DNA of 64,000 bases from Kuschelorhynchus macadamiae (GCA_030620095.1 JAUTXW010003812.1:434001-498000), one strand, 5' to 3'. Counted from the first letter of the stretch, positions 13,231 through 25,111 are shown. Program-made: numbers and translations. Notes: generated by a model not told the origin, from the sequence alone.

Positions 13231-13542
13231 CTAATACGCTTTTTCAGCGTAAATCAGCTCCAATATCTGACAGTAATGTTGAAAACAATCTTCTAGGGTA
13301 AAATTCAGGATTTTGCAGGCCAAGAAAGGTCGAATTTTTTTTGAAATGTTAGTATTCAGGCCTACTAGTTGGATAATGCATTTTCCGTTTCTATATCCAC
13401 AAAAAAAAACGATTATTTTATTATGATTTGGACGCAATTGAACATATTTTCGAACTAATGCCATCAGATTAATTCCAGCAAAATAACCTTCGGTTATTGT
13501 AGAAAGTCTAGCAATTTTTGTTTTTGTATTTGGAACGCTCAT
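13231..13542 (-). pseudogene. Tyrosine recombinase fragment (Crypton/YR-like)
   Basis: This 103-codon frame aligns by eye with the central part of the YR gene at 45511-46570. It has SVPNTKTKIARLSTITE where that gene has SVPDTKTKITRKFTITE, then RKYVQLRPNHN for RKYAALRPQNY, NGKCIIQLVGLN for GGKCTRQVVGIN, and a decayed HCF block in which the HxxR catalytic pair is gone. Neither the upstream R-containing helix nor the downstream catalytic tyrosine segment is found in place. It is therefore an old internal fragment of the same recombinase family and cannot be active. Confidence 0.75.
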
Positions 13543-13849
13543 TTTAATAAACTAAACCAACTTTTGCCATCCATTATTTCACTTTATGTAAGTTTTATCT
13601 TTCAGCCATTTAAAAAAAAATAGCGCTGTTCAAAAGTTAGGGGAACTACAAGGCCCATTAACTCTATAGGTTGCCTCGAGCGATCTTGACTTATCCCAAC
13701 TCGGTGTGAGCGATCTACATTACTCGGCGACCGACTTGCTTTAGCACGGCATTGTCTATAGCTCTTCTGTTTACGTTTAATTACATATATTATTCTTTTT
13801 TTGTTCAAAATTGAAACTTTTTTGTTACAATAAAATGCAGCCTTCAAAA

Positions 13850-16300
13850 TATTAGTTATTATAATTTTAAACTTATGTTTAGGGATTTTGGTTCAAATTT
13901 TTTTGCTGAGCGCATTTCAAAAAGTTCGCATCGTATTTATATCATCAAGATAGATGGCATTAGTAATATCATATAAAATATGATGTATTTTTAAAGTCTC
14001 AAAAAAATGTGACATTTAGACAAATTATTTGTTCAGTTATTGAAACTGTAGTTTTAAACCTATAACTGTCAGGTTAGGCCTGGTCTAAATTTAAACCTCT
14101 TTAATGAATACGGGTGTTAGAGTTTATTAAAACCTATATAGATTATATTTAGTAAAATAATTCCCCACCCTATAAATTTCCCTTACTTACAAATTAGATG
14201 ATTTTATCTAACCATATGTCCTAGGACATGTTACGTAGATATTATTAAGAACGAGTGATAATAAATCGCGCAATTTTTTAAAGTTTAGATTACCAAATCT
14301 TTCCATAAAGTAATTACATTCCTTGGCGTTGGAAAAGTTGACAAATTGGAAAATCAATCTTCGATCCCAATATCTGATACCCGAACATCATTTCCAGTGC
14401 AGCTTAACGTAAATTACAAATTACTCTAATTCCCGATTCAAATTTCTACAAGCACGCTTAAAAGGTATAATCAACAGGCATGTTATAACAAAGCTAAGTT
14501 TTATTTTGCTTTCTATAGATTAATAATAACGAAAGAATAATAGGCTGCAGAAAAGTCTCTTATAATTAAAATATAAAAGAGAAATACGCAACTAGCAATG
14601 TGTATCTAGTCATTAAAGGTGTCCTAGTTATAACTGACTTATTTATCATTTATAATCTTTTACTAACATATTATTATGGAATTATACTTTGATATAGCAA
14701 AAATAGTAGGAAAATAAGTTACCTGGATTGGGACTAGATTTTCAATATTCTATAGGAAGGGTCGTAATTCCACCTCCATAAAATTCAACTTTGAAAGTTA
14801 AACATGTGGTAGTAGTATACTGTAAATGGCTTGCTCTATTTGGCTCGACTTCTTGCCTCACCTTATATACGGAAATTATAGCAAAAACAGCAGATATAAC
14901 AAGTAAAGTTTAAAATTCGGAAAATTCAACAATTATATCCATTGTGATGTTTGGTTCGTTTTGAAAGATTTTTACTGAATGCAGCTTGTAGAGTTCAGTC
15001 CTTCCAACTGAATTGTGAAGTTTTTTGTTGACTCTCTCAAAGTAAAAGTTCCCTAGTTTTTATTTAATTTAAACATTTTCTGTTCGTGGAGATACCCTAT
15101 AAATTGCCTTGTTTTTTCAATACATTTGAAGTTTGACTTGGTAATTACTACATAAACTTTTTTACAAGTTAGAAGGTATTTCTGACGTTTAGTGATTGGA
15201 GTGTCCTTGCTTGTATTTTCTTAAAGGTTTTGTTATTTCACGAGGTAATTTCGGAAGCTATTTTTTGAGAGTCGCTTGTTAATGTGTAGTATCATTGTTT
15301 TTTTTAATTAAATATCTATTTCACGGGATTATCTTCCTAAAAAACGTTTCTTATATACAGGTATAGAGTATGGCTGATAATAATTGAACAATGATATTTT
15401 TGCAATAGATATTTTTAAAATATAAGTAATATATTATTAGAAGTAGAACATTCTATAAGAATTGTTTTTTGAATAAAGCAAATTGTTTAAATGTACCTTC
15501 AACAGTTTGTTAATATTTAGTATTTCCTCATACAAGTCATTTGTATTTATTATATAGTATTTAGTATAGAAAAAGACATTGAGTTCTTGATTTTACAAAA
15601 TAGGCTTAACTTTTTCATATAGCGAATGGTCCTTTGAACCATTAAGAACTTAAAAGAATTCCTTGACTAAATTGTCTAAAATTGTTTCATTTTCTCAGAT
15701 CTTTTTAATCGTGTTGTCAAATTGATTTATAATATTTACCTGGCCATAATAGGTGTTACATTCAATTTTACTTTAACAGGGTTTTGTTCATGTTTACATA
15801 TTTCACATGTGTTTACATACGCTTGTATAGGTTTATTTAATTAAGTCAGTTAATTTATTCCGCGTTCGGTTTCTTCAATCCCTTGGCAATTTTGTTAACT
15901 TTATCATATGTTTTCTGTAATATCGTCTTTGTTTCTTACATCGATAAAATAACATATACGTTTTAATTTTAACTAAGCTCACTTAAAGGTTTGGGCACTA
16001 ATTCATTCCTTTTTTTAATAATTTACTTACCAAATATTTTGGAATAACCTTTGCAGTTTTTCGATAAAATTCTTGCAAGGATGTGAAATATATAATTATG
16101 TTATCTAAAAAGACTGCACATTTTTCATTTTGCAATCCTCGAAAATTAATATTCACAGGTGCTGAAAGGTCACGGGGGCATTCCTGAGTTCAAATGGAAT
16201 ACGTAGAAATTCGTAATTTCTATTTTCATAACTCACTGCGGTTTTTTGAATATATTTTCGTTTATTTGTATGTTGTTAAAATCGCTCGGTGATTCGAGGA
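13850..16300. other. No gene seen; AT-rich DNA
   Basis: No ORF over 60 codons and no assignable repeat were seen. Stops are dense on both strands. Confidence 0.55.
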
Positions 16301-16741
16301 TCAAAAAATACAGGGTGTCCCATTTTCGTAGGTTTTACGGGGTTTCCAGCTTATGAGTAGAGATAGAGAGCTGCGGTTTTTGCGACACCGTGCTACTTTT
16401 CGATGAAACTAAAGAGGCCGCAAACAGATTTGCCTTAACCATTTTAGTTTCCGTGCTACAGGGTGATTTTGAAAATTTGTCATTTTCGGACACCCCCTGT
16501 AACTCAGCTATCGTAAAATATATTTAAAATGTTTCAACTGGTATTTATAGATTTTTTCACGTAGAATTCAGTGGCGTACACCGTAAACGGATTTATGGCA
16601 TAGCAGATCAATCGAAATAAGAGAAGGTGGCTGTGGAGCCATGGAAAAAGTTAACAAATATTTATTAACGAAATAACAAAGTAACAGCATCAGAAAAAAT
16701 TAGGAAGTAGGTAAAAGGTAATAATTATAATTTCATTAAAA

Positions 16742-17878
16742 CTACAAATATTGTTCAAATTGTAGACCATTATGTGTCCTACAAGTGTGACAAACTTTAA
16801 AAATTCTTTTTAATGCATTTTCTATTGTAAATGACTGTCTTTGTAACTCTGCAAAAGCGTTTTCGGTGGCCATTCTTAGTTGTTCTAAGTTTTCGTATCG
16901 CCTTACATAAACCTTGTTTTCTAAATAACCCCACAAAAAGAAATCTAAAACTGAGAGGTCAGGGGATCGTGGTGGCCATCGAACAGGTGCGTGTGTTCCT
17001 ATCCATCTTCCAGGAAAATGGTCGTTAAGCCAGTTTTGACTTATTCTGGCATTATGGGCTGGAGCTCCGTCTTGCTGGAAATAAATCCTATTTAGTTGAG
17101 CCAAGGGAACATCATCCAAAATTCCTAATGCGTCTTCTAGGATTCGCACGTAACCAATCGAATTCAGATTTCCTTCATATATTTGGTAAACTATTTTTCG
17201 GTTGAAAATAAAACAGGAGACATTGAATCCAAATCTGCCCTGACGCTCCCTAGGAAAAATAACATGGTTGTTTTCTTGACTCCAAAATCGCGTGTTGTGT
17301 CTATTTAAAATCCCTGAACTAGTAAAATGTGCCTCGTCTGACCAAATAATCTTTTTTTCAAAATCGATATCTTCTGCCTTCATATTTATAAACCAATTGC
17401 AGAACTCCAATCTGCGCTCTGCATCACCAGGATGCAGATGATGCACAAGTTTGTATTTATAGGGTTTGAATTTGTGCTTTTTCAAAATTTTCTGCACTTT
17501 GGTTTTCGGTACACCCGCCTCTTCGTCTATTTTCCTGCAAGATGTTTCAGGAGCTGTCTGAACGAGGGCTAAAACGTTGACCTCAGATTCTTCGTTGTCT
17601 TTATTGTAAGTTCGCGATCGAGGCTTGTTAAAAGATCCATATTGGCAAAGATTATTTTTAATTTTTTGAAAAATTCTTTTTTCTGGTTGTCTTCTCTCGG
17701 GATATCTAAGATAAAATGCAGGAAGATAAAAAAGAACTAACCTGTTCAGATAAAGCTCTGCCGCCTGATCTGCATCTTCATTAGACAATATAAAACACGC
17801 GTTCATATCATATTTCTCAAAATATTCAAATTTTTGATTCTGAGCCATATTAAAAACAATAATTATAATAGACGTCAA
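16742..17878 (-). CDS. Mariner-family transposase, DD41D
   Basis: A 378-codon open frame encoding a cut-and-paste transposase. An N-terminal helix-turn-helix of DUF4817 type (about residues 25-85, ILSNEDADQAAELYLNR then YPERRQP) precedes a second HTH (TSCRKIDEEAGVPKTKVQKI) and the RNase-H-fold catalytic core. The acidic triad is visible: D in IIWSDEAHF, D in YFQQDGAPAHN, and D in SPDLSVLDFFLWG. The last two are separated by 41 residues, the spacing of rosa/Visitor-type mariners. The likely start is the second Met (MAQNQ, from 17848), because the first ten residues are unlike the family. Twelve codons at 17706-17741 interrupt the HTH and look like a GT-AG mini-intron; without them the protein is about 356 aa. 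No stop or frameshift is seen, so activity is possible. Confidence 0.93.
   Translation of the reverse strand: MTSIIIIVFNMAQNQKFEYFEKYDMNACFILSNEDADQAAELYLNRLVLFYLPAFYLRYPERRQPEKRIFQKIKNNLCQYGSFNKPRSRTYNKDNEESEVNVLALVQTAPETSCRKIDEEAGVPKTKVQKILKKHKFKPYKYKLVHHLHPGDAERRLEFCNWFINMKAEDIDFEKKIIWSDEAHFTSSGILNRHNTRFWSQENNHVIFPRERQGRFGFNVSCFIFNRKIVYQIYEGNLNSIGYVRILEDALGILDDVPLAQLNRIYFQQDGAPAHNARISQNWLNDHFPGRWIGTHAPVRWPPRSPDLSVLDFFLWGYLENKVYVRRYENLEQLRMATENAFAELQRQSFTIENALKRIFKVCHTCRTHNGLQFEQYL
17706..17741 (-). other. 36-bp GT-AG insertion in transposase (mini-intron?)
   Basis: On the coding strand the segment begins GTTAGT, ends ATTTTATCTTAG and is pyrimidine-rich throughout. Removing it restores the family-typical LNRYPERRQP without changing frame. 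It has no stop codon, so retention adds 12 residues. At 36 nt it would be far shorter than ordinary insect introns. Confidence 0.5.
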
Positions 17879-18499
17879 GAAAAATTTAAACGCAATAATG
17901 CCAAAAATGACAGCAGTAATGGCAGCCTGATCATATTTTTGTTGGCGTTGCCATGGCTACCACAGCCACCTTCTCTTATTTCGATTGATCTGCTATGCCA
18001 TAAATCCGTTTAAAGAAAAATGCATTTTTTCATGTTATTTATGAAAATAAATATGACTTATGGTATGTTTTTGAAAAGCTCTCGACACGAAGAATAAGAT
18101 GAAAAAATAATATATAGGGTCTCCCATTTAAAAAATAGTAGGTTATGCCAATATGTCAAAAACTATGACTCTCAGCAAAAATCTGAGTATGCCACTGAAT
18201 TCTACGTGAAAAAATCTATAAATACCAGTTGAAACATTTTAAATATATTTTACGATAGCTGAGTTACAGGGGGTGTCCGAAAATGACAAATTTTCAAAAT
18301 CACCCTGTAGCACGGAAACTAAAATGGTTAGGGCAAATCTGTTTGCGGCCTCTTTAGTTTCATTGAAAAGTAGCATGGTGTCCCGAAAACCGCATCTCTC
18401 TATCTCTACTCATAAGCTGGAAACCCCGTAAAACCTACGAAAATGGGACACCCTGTACAGTCACTTCCCTAACTTGTCTAGGTGCTCTGTAGTATTCGG

Positions 18500-19200
18500 T
18501 AAAGGGTTTCTCTCGTTTTGTGTTTTTTTTATTTGATGTTGCACTTTTACTTGACAAATGAAGTGATAACGATAAGTTCTCAAGTGGATGGGAGTTTTAA
18601 TTTGGTTGTTTTAATCTCATTAATTATTTCATTAATGAAGGTCAGCGAATCAAATTATAATAATTGTTTTATAGGATATTCTGCATTTTTTGTACGTAAT
18701 CTGAGGTATTCATCACTACAGTTTCATTTCCTTTATCCGCTGGATTATGATGTCTTTATTTTTGCGAAGGTCTGTTAGGGCCCTCTTTTCCGTGACATTT
18801 GTATTTTGTTTCGGTAGTTTACTTGCCACTTCCTGTAGGATTTTCTCTGCTTTAGTTTCCTCAAAATGTCAAGGACAGCTGCCACGTGAGTTATAATTTC
18901 TTCCTTGGGGATGACCTTAGGGGTTGCTGCCAAATTAAAACATTTACTTCGGATACATTTTTTATTGTCAGAGAGATCATAGGGGATTTTGGAAAACAGA
19001 ATTTGTCAGACTGTCTCTTATATAATTTTATTATTCGTTTTCTTGCTTCATGGTTCATGTGCTCGGTCCGAATTAATCTGAATATACTTAAATTATTGCT
19101 GTCCCTTTTATAATAATGGTTACAGTTATTTAAATCGAACTCTTCCATATTTTTTCTGTTAAACTGTTCTACATTTATAGGTTCGAGACGACCCAAGCAA
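18500..19200 (-). pseudogene. Penelope-like element reverse transcriptase, N-terminal relic
   Basis: Read on the minus strand in shifting frames. FNLAATPKVIPKEEIITHV (about 18940-18885) is followed after a frame change by KAEKILQEVASKLPKQ, then RALTDLRKNKDIII, and after a small indel KGNETV, VMNTSDYVQKMQNIL. This order matches the conserved region before and at the start of the Penelope-like RT, where families have a LPADKGN-VVM-DY-type block; the match is from memory. Upstream, KRIIKLYKRQSDKFCF fits the charged N-terminal region. The catalytic RT palm and GIY-YIG domain were not found downstream (below 18500, inside the mariner end). Frameshifts and truncation make it dead; it is cut by the mariner element on one side. 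Confidence 0.6.
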
Positions 19201-20835
19201 ACTTATTGAATTGAGTTGGTAAAAATTGTTGTTTTTCACTATTTTTATTGAGATTTTTATTTAGTTATTTAATCTGATTCTAAAAACATTATTCTTTCAT
19301 TTAGATGTCTTTTAGTGTTTAAAACAGTTATTTTATTTTCGTAAACAACACAATTTTTTACGTGAAGAAATATTTTCATTTGGGTTCTCAGATTCAAAAT
19401 CGTGTGTATAGTAATTATTTTCAGAATTTTCTACAGTCTGGCATTCTCTAAATTTGTCATTCTTGTATTATCAATATTCTTAGTATTCGTCATATTAGAA
19501 TTATATTGTTCTACTTCCGTGTTAGTTCTTCCAATCCAAAATTACGGAGTTGTGTTTGTGCTTAGTAGTTTTATCTTGAAGTAGAAGGCATAGTATTATT
19601 TTGAGGGTATTAGGTAAATTTGTAACGTTTTTAGTTGTTTGCCTGTTTAAGATACTTACTGAAGTAGGCGTTGATAAAATATGATTTTGATTTGGCTCAA
19701 AAAAATAATTTTACTGTTTTCTGAATATTGTGAATTCGAAGGAAATCATTCCATTAGAGGATTGTACATAGTTTGAATATTTATTGGTTCGGTATAAAGG
19801 AAATAATGTTTCTTTATAAAGATCATTGTTTGGTGTGCTATTATTAAAATGATTATTAGAGTTTATGAAATTAGGGTTATTATTTTATTTTCAATTTTGC
19901 ATAGACTGTTCACGTTTTGTAATTTATTTTAGAAATATTGATTGTTATATTCTTGATATAAAAATTGTAATGTTTTGGCAAGTGTTTGAAGGCTCTTGTA
20001 TCTTATAGATGTACCTAGAAATTTTTTAGACCTGGTAAAAATATTTTAATACTAATTCTGATTGTTAAGTTATTAATATCATCATTATCAGCAATTATAC
20101 ACAGTTTAGATTCTGGGGTTTTTATTGTAGGCATTTCAACAAGTATTTGATTGTTACTTAGACTATTTATATTTAGTATGTATATTAGAACAGTAATTTC
20201 GTTCGAATTTAAACCACCTGAACGATTATGACAATTTTGAGACGCCATTTGCTTAAAAACAGAATTTAAATATAAGACATAATACCTGTTTAAAATGTTC
20301 CACTGATCTCAAGAAAAATACGGTATGTGTAAAAAATAAGTGTATGACGTAATGCATACACGGATAACGTGCTACTCCAATCGACATTACCAAAATATCC
20401 AAAATCGCATAAGAAAATTTAACTTGTAAACAGTTTCTATACTTATGACTAGTTTCCAGATCATTCAATTTATTCATATGTGTTAAAAATTACTAAAAAG
20501 TAAAGAGACTTCTTAGTTAAAGCAAATTGCTCAAAATGCATATCAGAAATTCCATTTTTTTCTACATCTATAATACAGAGTGGCCGTGGAGGAGGCGTCA
20601 TTTATAAACAAATTAATTTTTAGTAGGAAGAATACACATGAGTATCTTCTAGACAATTCATATTCTGTACACTACAATTTTTAAATATTTAGTTCTAAAG
20701 ATCAAGATAAGTAAAATGTACCACTTCTATGACTATTTTTTTGTGATATGAAAGATGTCTAATAAAAAACAATTTACTTGATCACCGATCATTTAACAAA
20801 CCTCGTTCAAAAACATATAACAAAGAAAATCGGGA
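19201..20835. other. No gene recognised
   Basis: Two minus-strand frames near 20015-20477 (77 and 74 codons) lack convincing motifs. The first has a faint resemblance to a LINE endonuclease start (ILNINSL) that I do not trust. Confidence 0.45.
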
Positions 20836-21632
20836 GGTTGAGCAAATCACAGTTTTGACTAATGCAGAAACTTACCGTACAAGCTCCTGTAGAGTCAGTG
20901 AAAAGAAGGTCGGGATATAGTTTAAGAAATTCGAAAAAAAACATAAATACCGCCCATAAAAATTTAGACTTATCCAGCACTTAAGTCTGGGGATGATTAA
21001 CGTCGGGTAGTCTTCTGCAATTGGTATCGAGAAAGAGGTAAGATAGTTAGAGATTTTGAAATGAAGATTATATGGTCAGACGAAGTATATTTTAATAGTT
21101 CTGGTATACTTAATAGGGACAATAGCATATTCTGATCCCTGGAAAACCAATACCAAATATTTCCCAGAAGGCAGCAGGGCAGGTTTGATCTAAATGTGTC
21201 TTGTTTCATATTAGGGACACAGATAAAATTTTATATATTTGAGGGAAATCTAACAGCCAATCACTACGTAGAAATTTTAGAGACAGCTATACCCGATTTT
21301 CTTGATAACGTACCTTTAGCGCATATAAACGAAATTTGTTTTTAACTGCACACAATTCTCAAATGGCGAGGTAATTTCTGGAGATTAATTTTACCAATTA
21401 ATGGATCGGAACCAGTGGGTCTATAAGATGGCCCCCTAGGTTCCCAGACTTGTCGTTATTGGATTTTGTCTGGAAAATAAAATTTACAAAAGTTCATTAT
21501 GATAATATTCAAGATTTAGGAAACATAATAAGAGTAAGTTTTTACTACTTACAAAATCATCCCGTTGTCTTGCTTCCTTAAAATATTGCAGACAACAAAA
21601 TGGAAATCAATTTGAACAGTTCTTTTAGTTTA
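20836..21632 (+). pseudogene. Mariner DD41D-type transposase pseudogene
   Basis: Collapsed copy of the same subfamily as the 16742-17878 gene, on the opposite strand. Recognisable in order: EQITVLTNAETYRTSSCR, KIIWSDEVYFNSSGILNR (first catalytic D kept, near 21064), QGRFDLNVSCFI, FEGNLTANHYVEILETAI, DNVPLAHINEI, and a terminal NGNQFEQFF (near 21600). Stops and frameshifts are frequent and the second D block (QQDGAPAH) is deleted or scrambled near 21345. The N-terminal HTH is missing. No inverted ends were identified. It is clearly non-functional. Confidence 0.85.
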
Positions 21633-22644
21633 TTGGATTTCTGTAGTGCCTATATTGCGATCATAGTTGGGTTTTGCTGATAAGCTTATTTGGTAATAAA
21701 TATGTATTAATGTTATTTCCTTTTGTTTTATAAATATAGGTAGGTAGCACTTTTTTTGCAAAATTATCAATAGATATAATTGATAAATAGCTGCTATTAA
21801 ATAATTTTCTTGATTTATTGTTAGCATATAGATACTGTTAATGGCTTTAAATAAAAAGCAGTATTGTTTTGCATTTCCTACTGCAAAATTTTGAATGCGA
21901 ATTTAGGAAAATTAAGATTTTTGTTATGTTGTTCTATCTTTACAATTAAGCAAGATACCCCGCAAATGCAACCAAAATAATATACTAAACGTAAATATGG
22001 CCAATGACGTCGCAGTAAAAATTTCGTTTAAAAAAAGTAGCACCCTGTAGATTTTCTTAAAATCTATTATAGACATTTCGTACACATTGCTCACAGTATA
22101 GTGTGTGCAAAATTTTCCTGATATATATCTAGAAATGTACAAGGTCGATGAAAAAATCTAAAAAACAAATTAAAATTGTATCACCCTGGATCTCAAAAAC
22201 CAAGGCCTTGCCGATACATGTTGATTTAAACTTTTAATACTAAAATGAGATAAAAAATTACATCCTTCATTTTTAGCCATCAAATTCGAAAATTTATGTG
22301 AGTAATTATGCCTGAAAAGGACTCCATTTTTGTGTTAGGAAGAAAGTGCTTCACTTTAATCTGTACAAAAAATAATTCTTGTAGTTTTTTGCTATTTTCG
22401 ACCGTTTTCGTTTTAAATAAATAACATTCGTATGTAAAGAATTTTTGTGGTTTTACTGGGTACGTATTGCAGTCAGGTAAGTACCTGTCAGTAATACATT
22501 TTAATTTGTACTTGTGGCAGTTAGGTTGTTTGATATTGTCATTATCAAGCTTTAATGTTTTTTATTCCAAACTTCGTGTGAAATTGTAATTTGTCTTTTT
22601 AAATAGAAGCATACATGAATAGTGAAATTTGATGACGATTTAAG
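21633..22644. other. No gene seen; repeat-end scraps
   Basis: Contains AGCACCCTGTAGAT near 22040 and ATCACCCTGGATCTC near 22181, resembling ends of DNA elements, without identifiable partners. No ORF is recognised. Confidence 0.45.
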
Positions 22645-23596
22645 TGTACGGCCTTGCCGACGGTAATTGCTATGAGGCTAGAAGTATTTATAATGAATGT
22701 TGTCCTAATCATTGAGCGCGGAATCACTAGATGTTTGGAAACCTTTCTCAACGGCTTCTAATGTCCAAATTCTTTAAAAGACCTTAAGCTACGGACACTT
22801 TACGGACTGTTAGTTACTAGAACACCTGCATTAGAAGAAACTGTTTTTTGGATATTTGAAAGAGATCCACAGACAAGTACCAGACAAATTGCATGAAATA
22901 TTAACGTCCATTACAAATTAGTTTGGTTCATTCTTAAAGAGAATTAATTGCATCCATATCACATACAGCATGTTCAGGCATTGTTGCCTTGGGATTTCTT
23001 TCCACGTTTAAAATTTTGCTAATAGATATTGCAGAAATTTGCACAAAACTCTCAATTTACTGCCGAGGTGCTGTTAATGAACTTCTTCAATAACCACGTT
23101 TGGTGTGATGAAAATCCTCACACAATAATTGAGTCTAGGTTTCAAAACCGGTTTGCATTGAATGTGTTGTACTGCAGATTCGTACCAAAGCTTTCTAGAA
23201 AATATTTTGCCTGAATTAATTTAAAAAAAAACACTTTTACCAAGGCAAATATTTAGGCTTATGCATGATGATGCTCCGGAGCATTTTAGTTTAAGAGCTA
23301 GTGCATATTTAAATAAGCGGTTCAGAAATAGATGGGTTGGCCGAGGGGCTGAAGTCCCAAATTAATTCTGGCTTTTGATGTCTTAAATCCAGCGATTTTT
23401 TGTAGGGTCATTTAAAGACCCTGATTTATAAGATGTCAATAAAAACCCAGGAACAACTTCGGGAACGTATCGTTGCTGGATGTGACGCTATCCCAAAATA
23501 CATCAGGTATATTGGAACGTATACGTAGGTCCATGAGACGACTAGCCGACACATACATAATGGTGGAAGGTGGCTATTTACCAACACTTTACTAAT
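22645..23596 (+). pseudogene. Mariner-like transposase pseudogene, second subfamily
   Basis: Degenerate transposase distinct from the one at 16742. Readable blocks in order: GLADGNCYEARSIYNE (HTH start), TRTPALEETVFWIFERDPQ, STRQIA and NINVHYKLVWFILKEN, HPYHIQHVQALLPWDF, FAQNSQFTAEVLLMNFF, then NNHVWCDENPHTIIESRF (about 23085-23145), DDAPEHFSLRASAYLNKR with the second Asp, and NRWVGRG. This is the order of the common insect HPYHIQRVQALLP-type mariners. The first Asp block (TDEASF) is mutated and the third D region is corrupted near 23380. Many stops and shifts; dead. Confidence 0.82.
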
Positions 23597-24880
23597 TTTA
23601 GTGAATTACTAGTTAGTATTAAATTAGTTTTATTACTTGTAATGTGTTATTACTTGTAATGTGTTAAATCTAAACGACTACTTATTATCTTTTCTAATAT
23701 TTAATATTTAGAGGCGACCTATACGTGCACCACTGAATCATCATCAAATATCTTACTAATCCAAAAACGCAATCTCTTTGCGCTATAATCACACATCTGA
23801 ACTTTGAAAGTAATGCCTGCACGCTTTTTCAGAATACAGGGTGTTAATTTTGTGCAAAATTTAAAGTCGATTGAATAGAAAGATTTTTTTACGTTGATTT
23901 TTTAAAAATTCTACTTGGCCGCCATTTTTGAATTCGTACCACAAATTTACTGGTTTATCTCTATACCACACTGAATGCTTGCACAAAACTTGAAATTAAC
24001 CTAATATTTTCAGGGTGACTTTTTTAATATTAACAACAAAACCAGTTTATTCATATATAACACTTGATTTTTATAAATAATTTTTTAACGATTTCCTAGG
24101 TTGCCATCTTGTTGCGCCATATTGGATTTTTACTAAAATATTACTAGTCCTCCCCAATAATTTTTTACCAACGGAATCGAGAAAAACATTTTTCGGTATT
24201 TAGAGGTCCTGAAACGTAAAGACCTGGATATAACATTACTTCTCTTTTACGAGGGAAGTAAAAAAGCATTTTACCGTACTAACTTACATATCAAATTTTA
24301 TTATCATCGCTAAACGCTATATATAATTCAAAATAACAAGAATAGATACAATTTGACATGAGATAACTCCTTAACGAAGCAATTTTTGGACCAAGGTAAG
24401 TTAGATTAGGCGATATTATTTTGTGCAGATCTTGTGTAGCTTTTCGTGAATTATCGTTAGAATTATCAAGGCCGTCGATATTGTAGACAATATCCAAAAA
24501 AAATTCTGACTGAAATATTACAGGTAGCAAAAATGAGGACAAAAAATATTTGATATAAAATTATTTACCTGCAATAAGATTTTAAAAATTGTTTACCAAA
24601 CAGATAAAAAATACGAGTTTTTTTATATGATGGATCAATGTTACACGCTTGCGTACCACCTACCAATCAAAAATATATGTCAAAAAGCCCTTTTACAGTA
24701 ACCACTCGCATACCAAATTTCATCCTTTTGCTAAAAACTACATTTTTTATTCAAGGTAATAAGATATTTTTTAAAATTATGATATGGGATCTATGTCACT
24801 ATAATCTAATCTAGGCACAAAAACCGCATGCCATTTGTTTAATCTGAAATAGAGGTATACAGTTTTATTATTAATGGAAC
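23597..24880. repeat. Diverged direct repeats, ~420 bp apart
   Basis: An ACAGGGTGTTAATTTTGTGC motif at about 23837 looks like the end of a DNA element. Blocks at about 24250-24370 and 24680-24790 share the order TTTTACAGTA / CATATCAAATTT / CATC-GCTAAA / ATTCAAGGTAATAAGAT, with substantial divergence, suggesting two copies of one repeat. No coding potential is seen. Confidence 0.45.
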
Positions 24881-25111
24881 ATTTTTCATGATTCTTAGCA
24901 AATGATCGGGAGTTTATTTGAACTTATATTTACTCTCAATAGCGCACTCAGAGTATGCCTTTTTTATTACATTAGGCTACATCCATATGTTAACAATATT
25001 ACAGTTTTGCCAATTTCTTTTCACGAAATATTTACTCCCTTTATGATGTTTAAAACAAGCAGAATTTCGAACTTAATATTAACTAATAATTTTATATACA
25101 CATACTAAAAA

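Larger units (their letters stand above)
16311..18455 (-). mobile_element. Mariner-type (DD41D) transposon, apparently complete
   Basis: A 2,145-bp element begins CAGGGTGTCCCATTTTCG and ends with the complement, flanked by TA at 16309-16310 and 18456-18457, the canonical IS630/Tc1/mariner target duplication. The inverted ends are unusually long: 16311-16580 pairs with 18187-18455 at high identity. A further inverted pair (16583-16643 with 17952-18013) continues the homology inward. On the right the two blocks are separated by about 170 bp (18014-18186) absent on the left. The single gene inside is the open transposase at 16742-17878. Confidence 0.92.

Noticed and set aside
13602..13847. Arg/Ser-rich 81-codon ORF next to the YR fragment
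   Set aside because: It does not match the N-terminal half of the YR at 46181-46570 or any other family.
16831..17028. Plus-strand ORF inside the mariner transposase
   Set aside because: Antisense shadow of the transposase gene.
18891..19196. LTR-retrotransposon (gypsy/errantivirus) polyprotein fragment
   Set aside because: The initial impression from KRQSDKFCFP was abandoned because adjacent frames follow the Penelope-like order better.
20015..20248. LINE endonuclease start (ILNINSL)
   Set aside because: Only a few residues resemble the domain; no downstream blocks were found.
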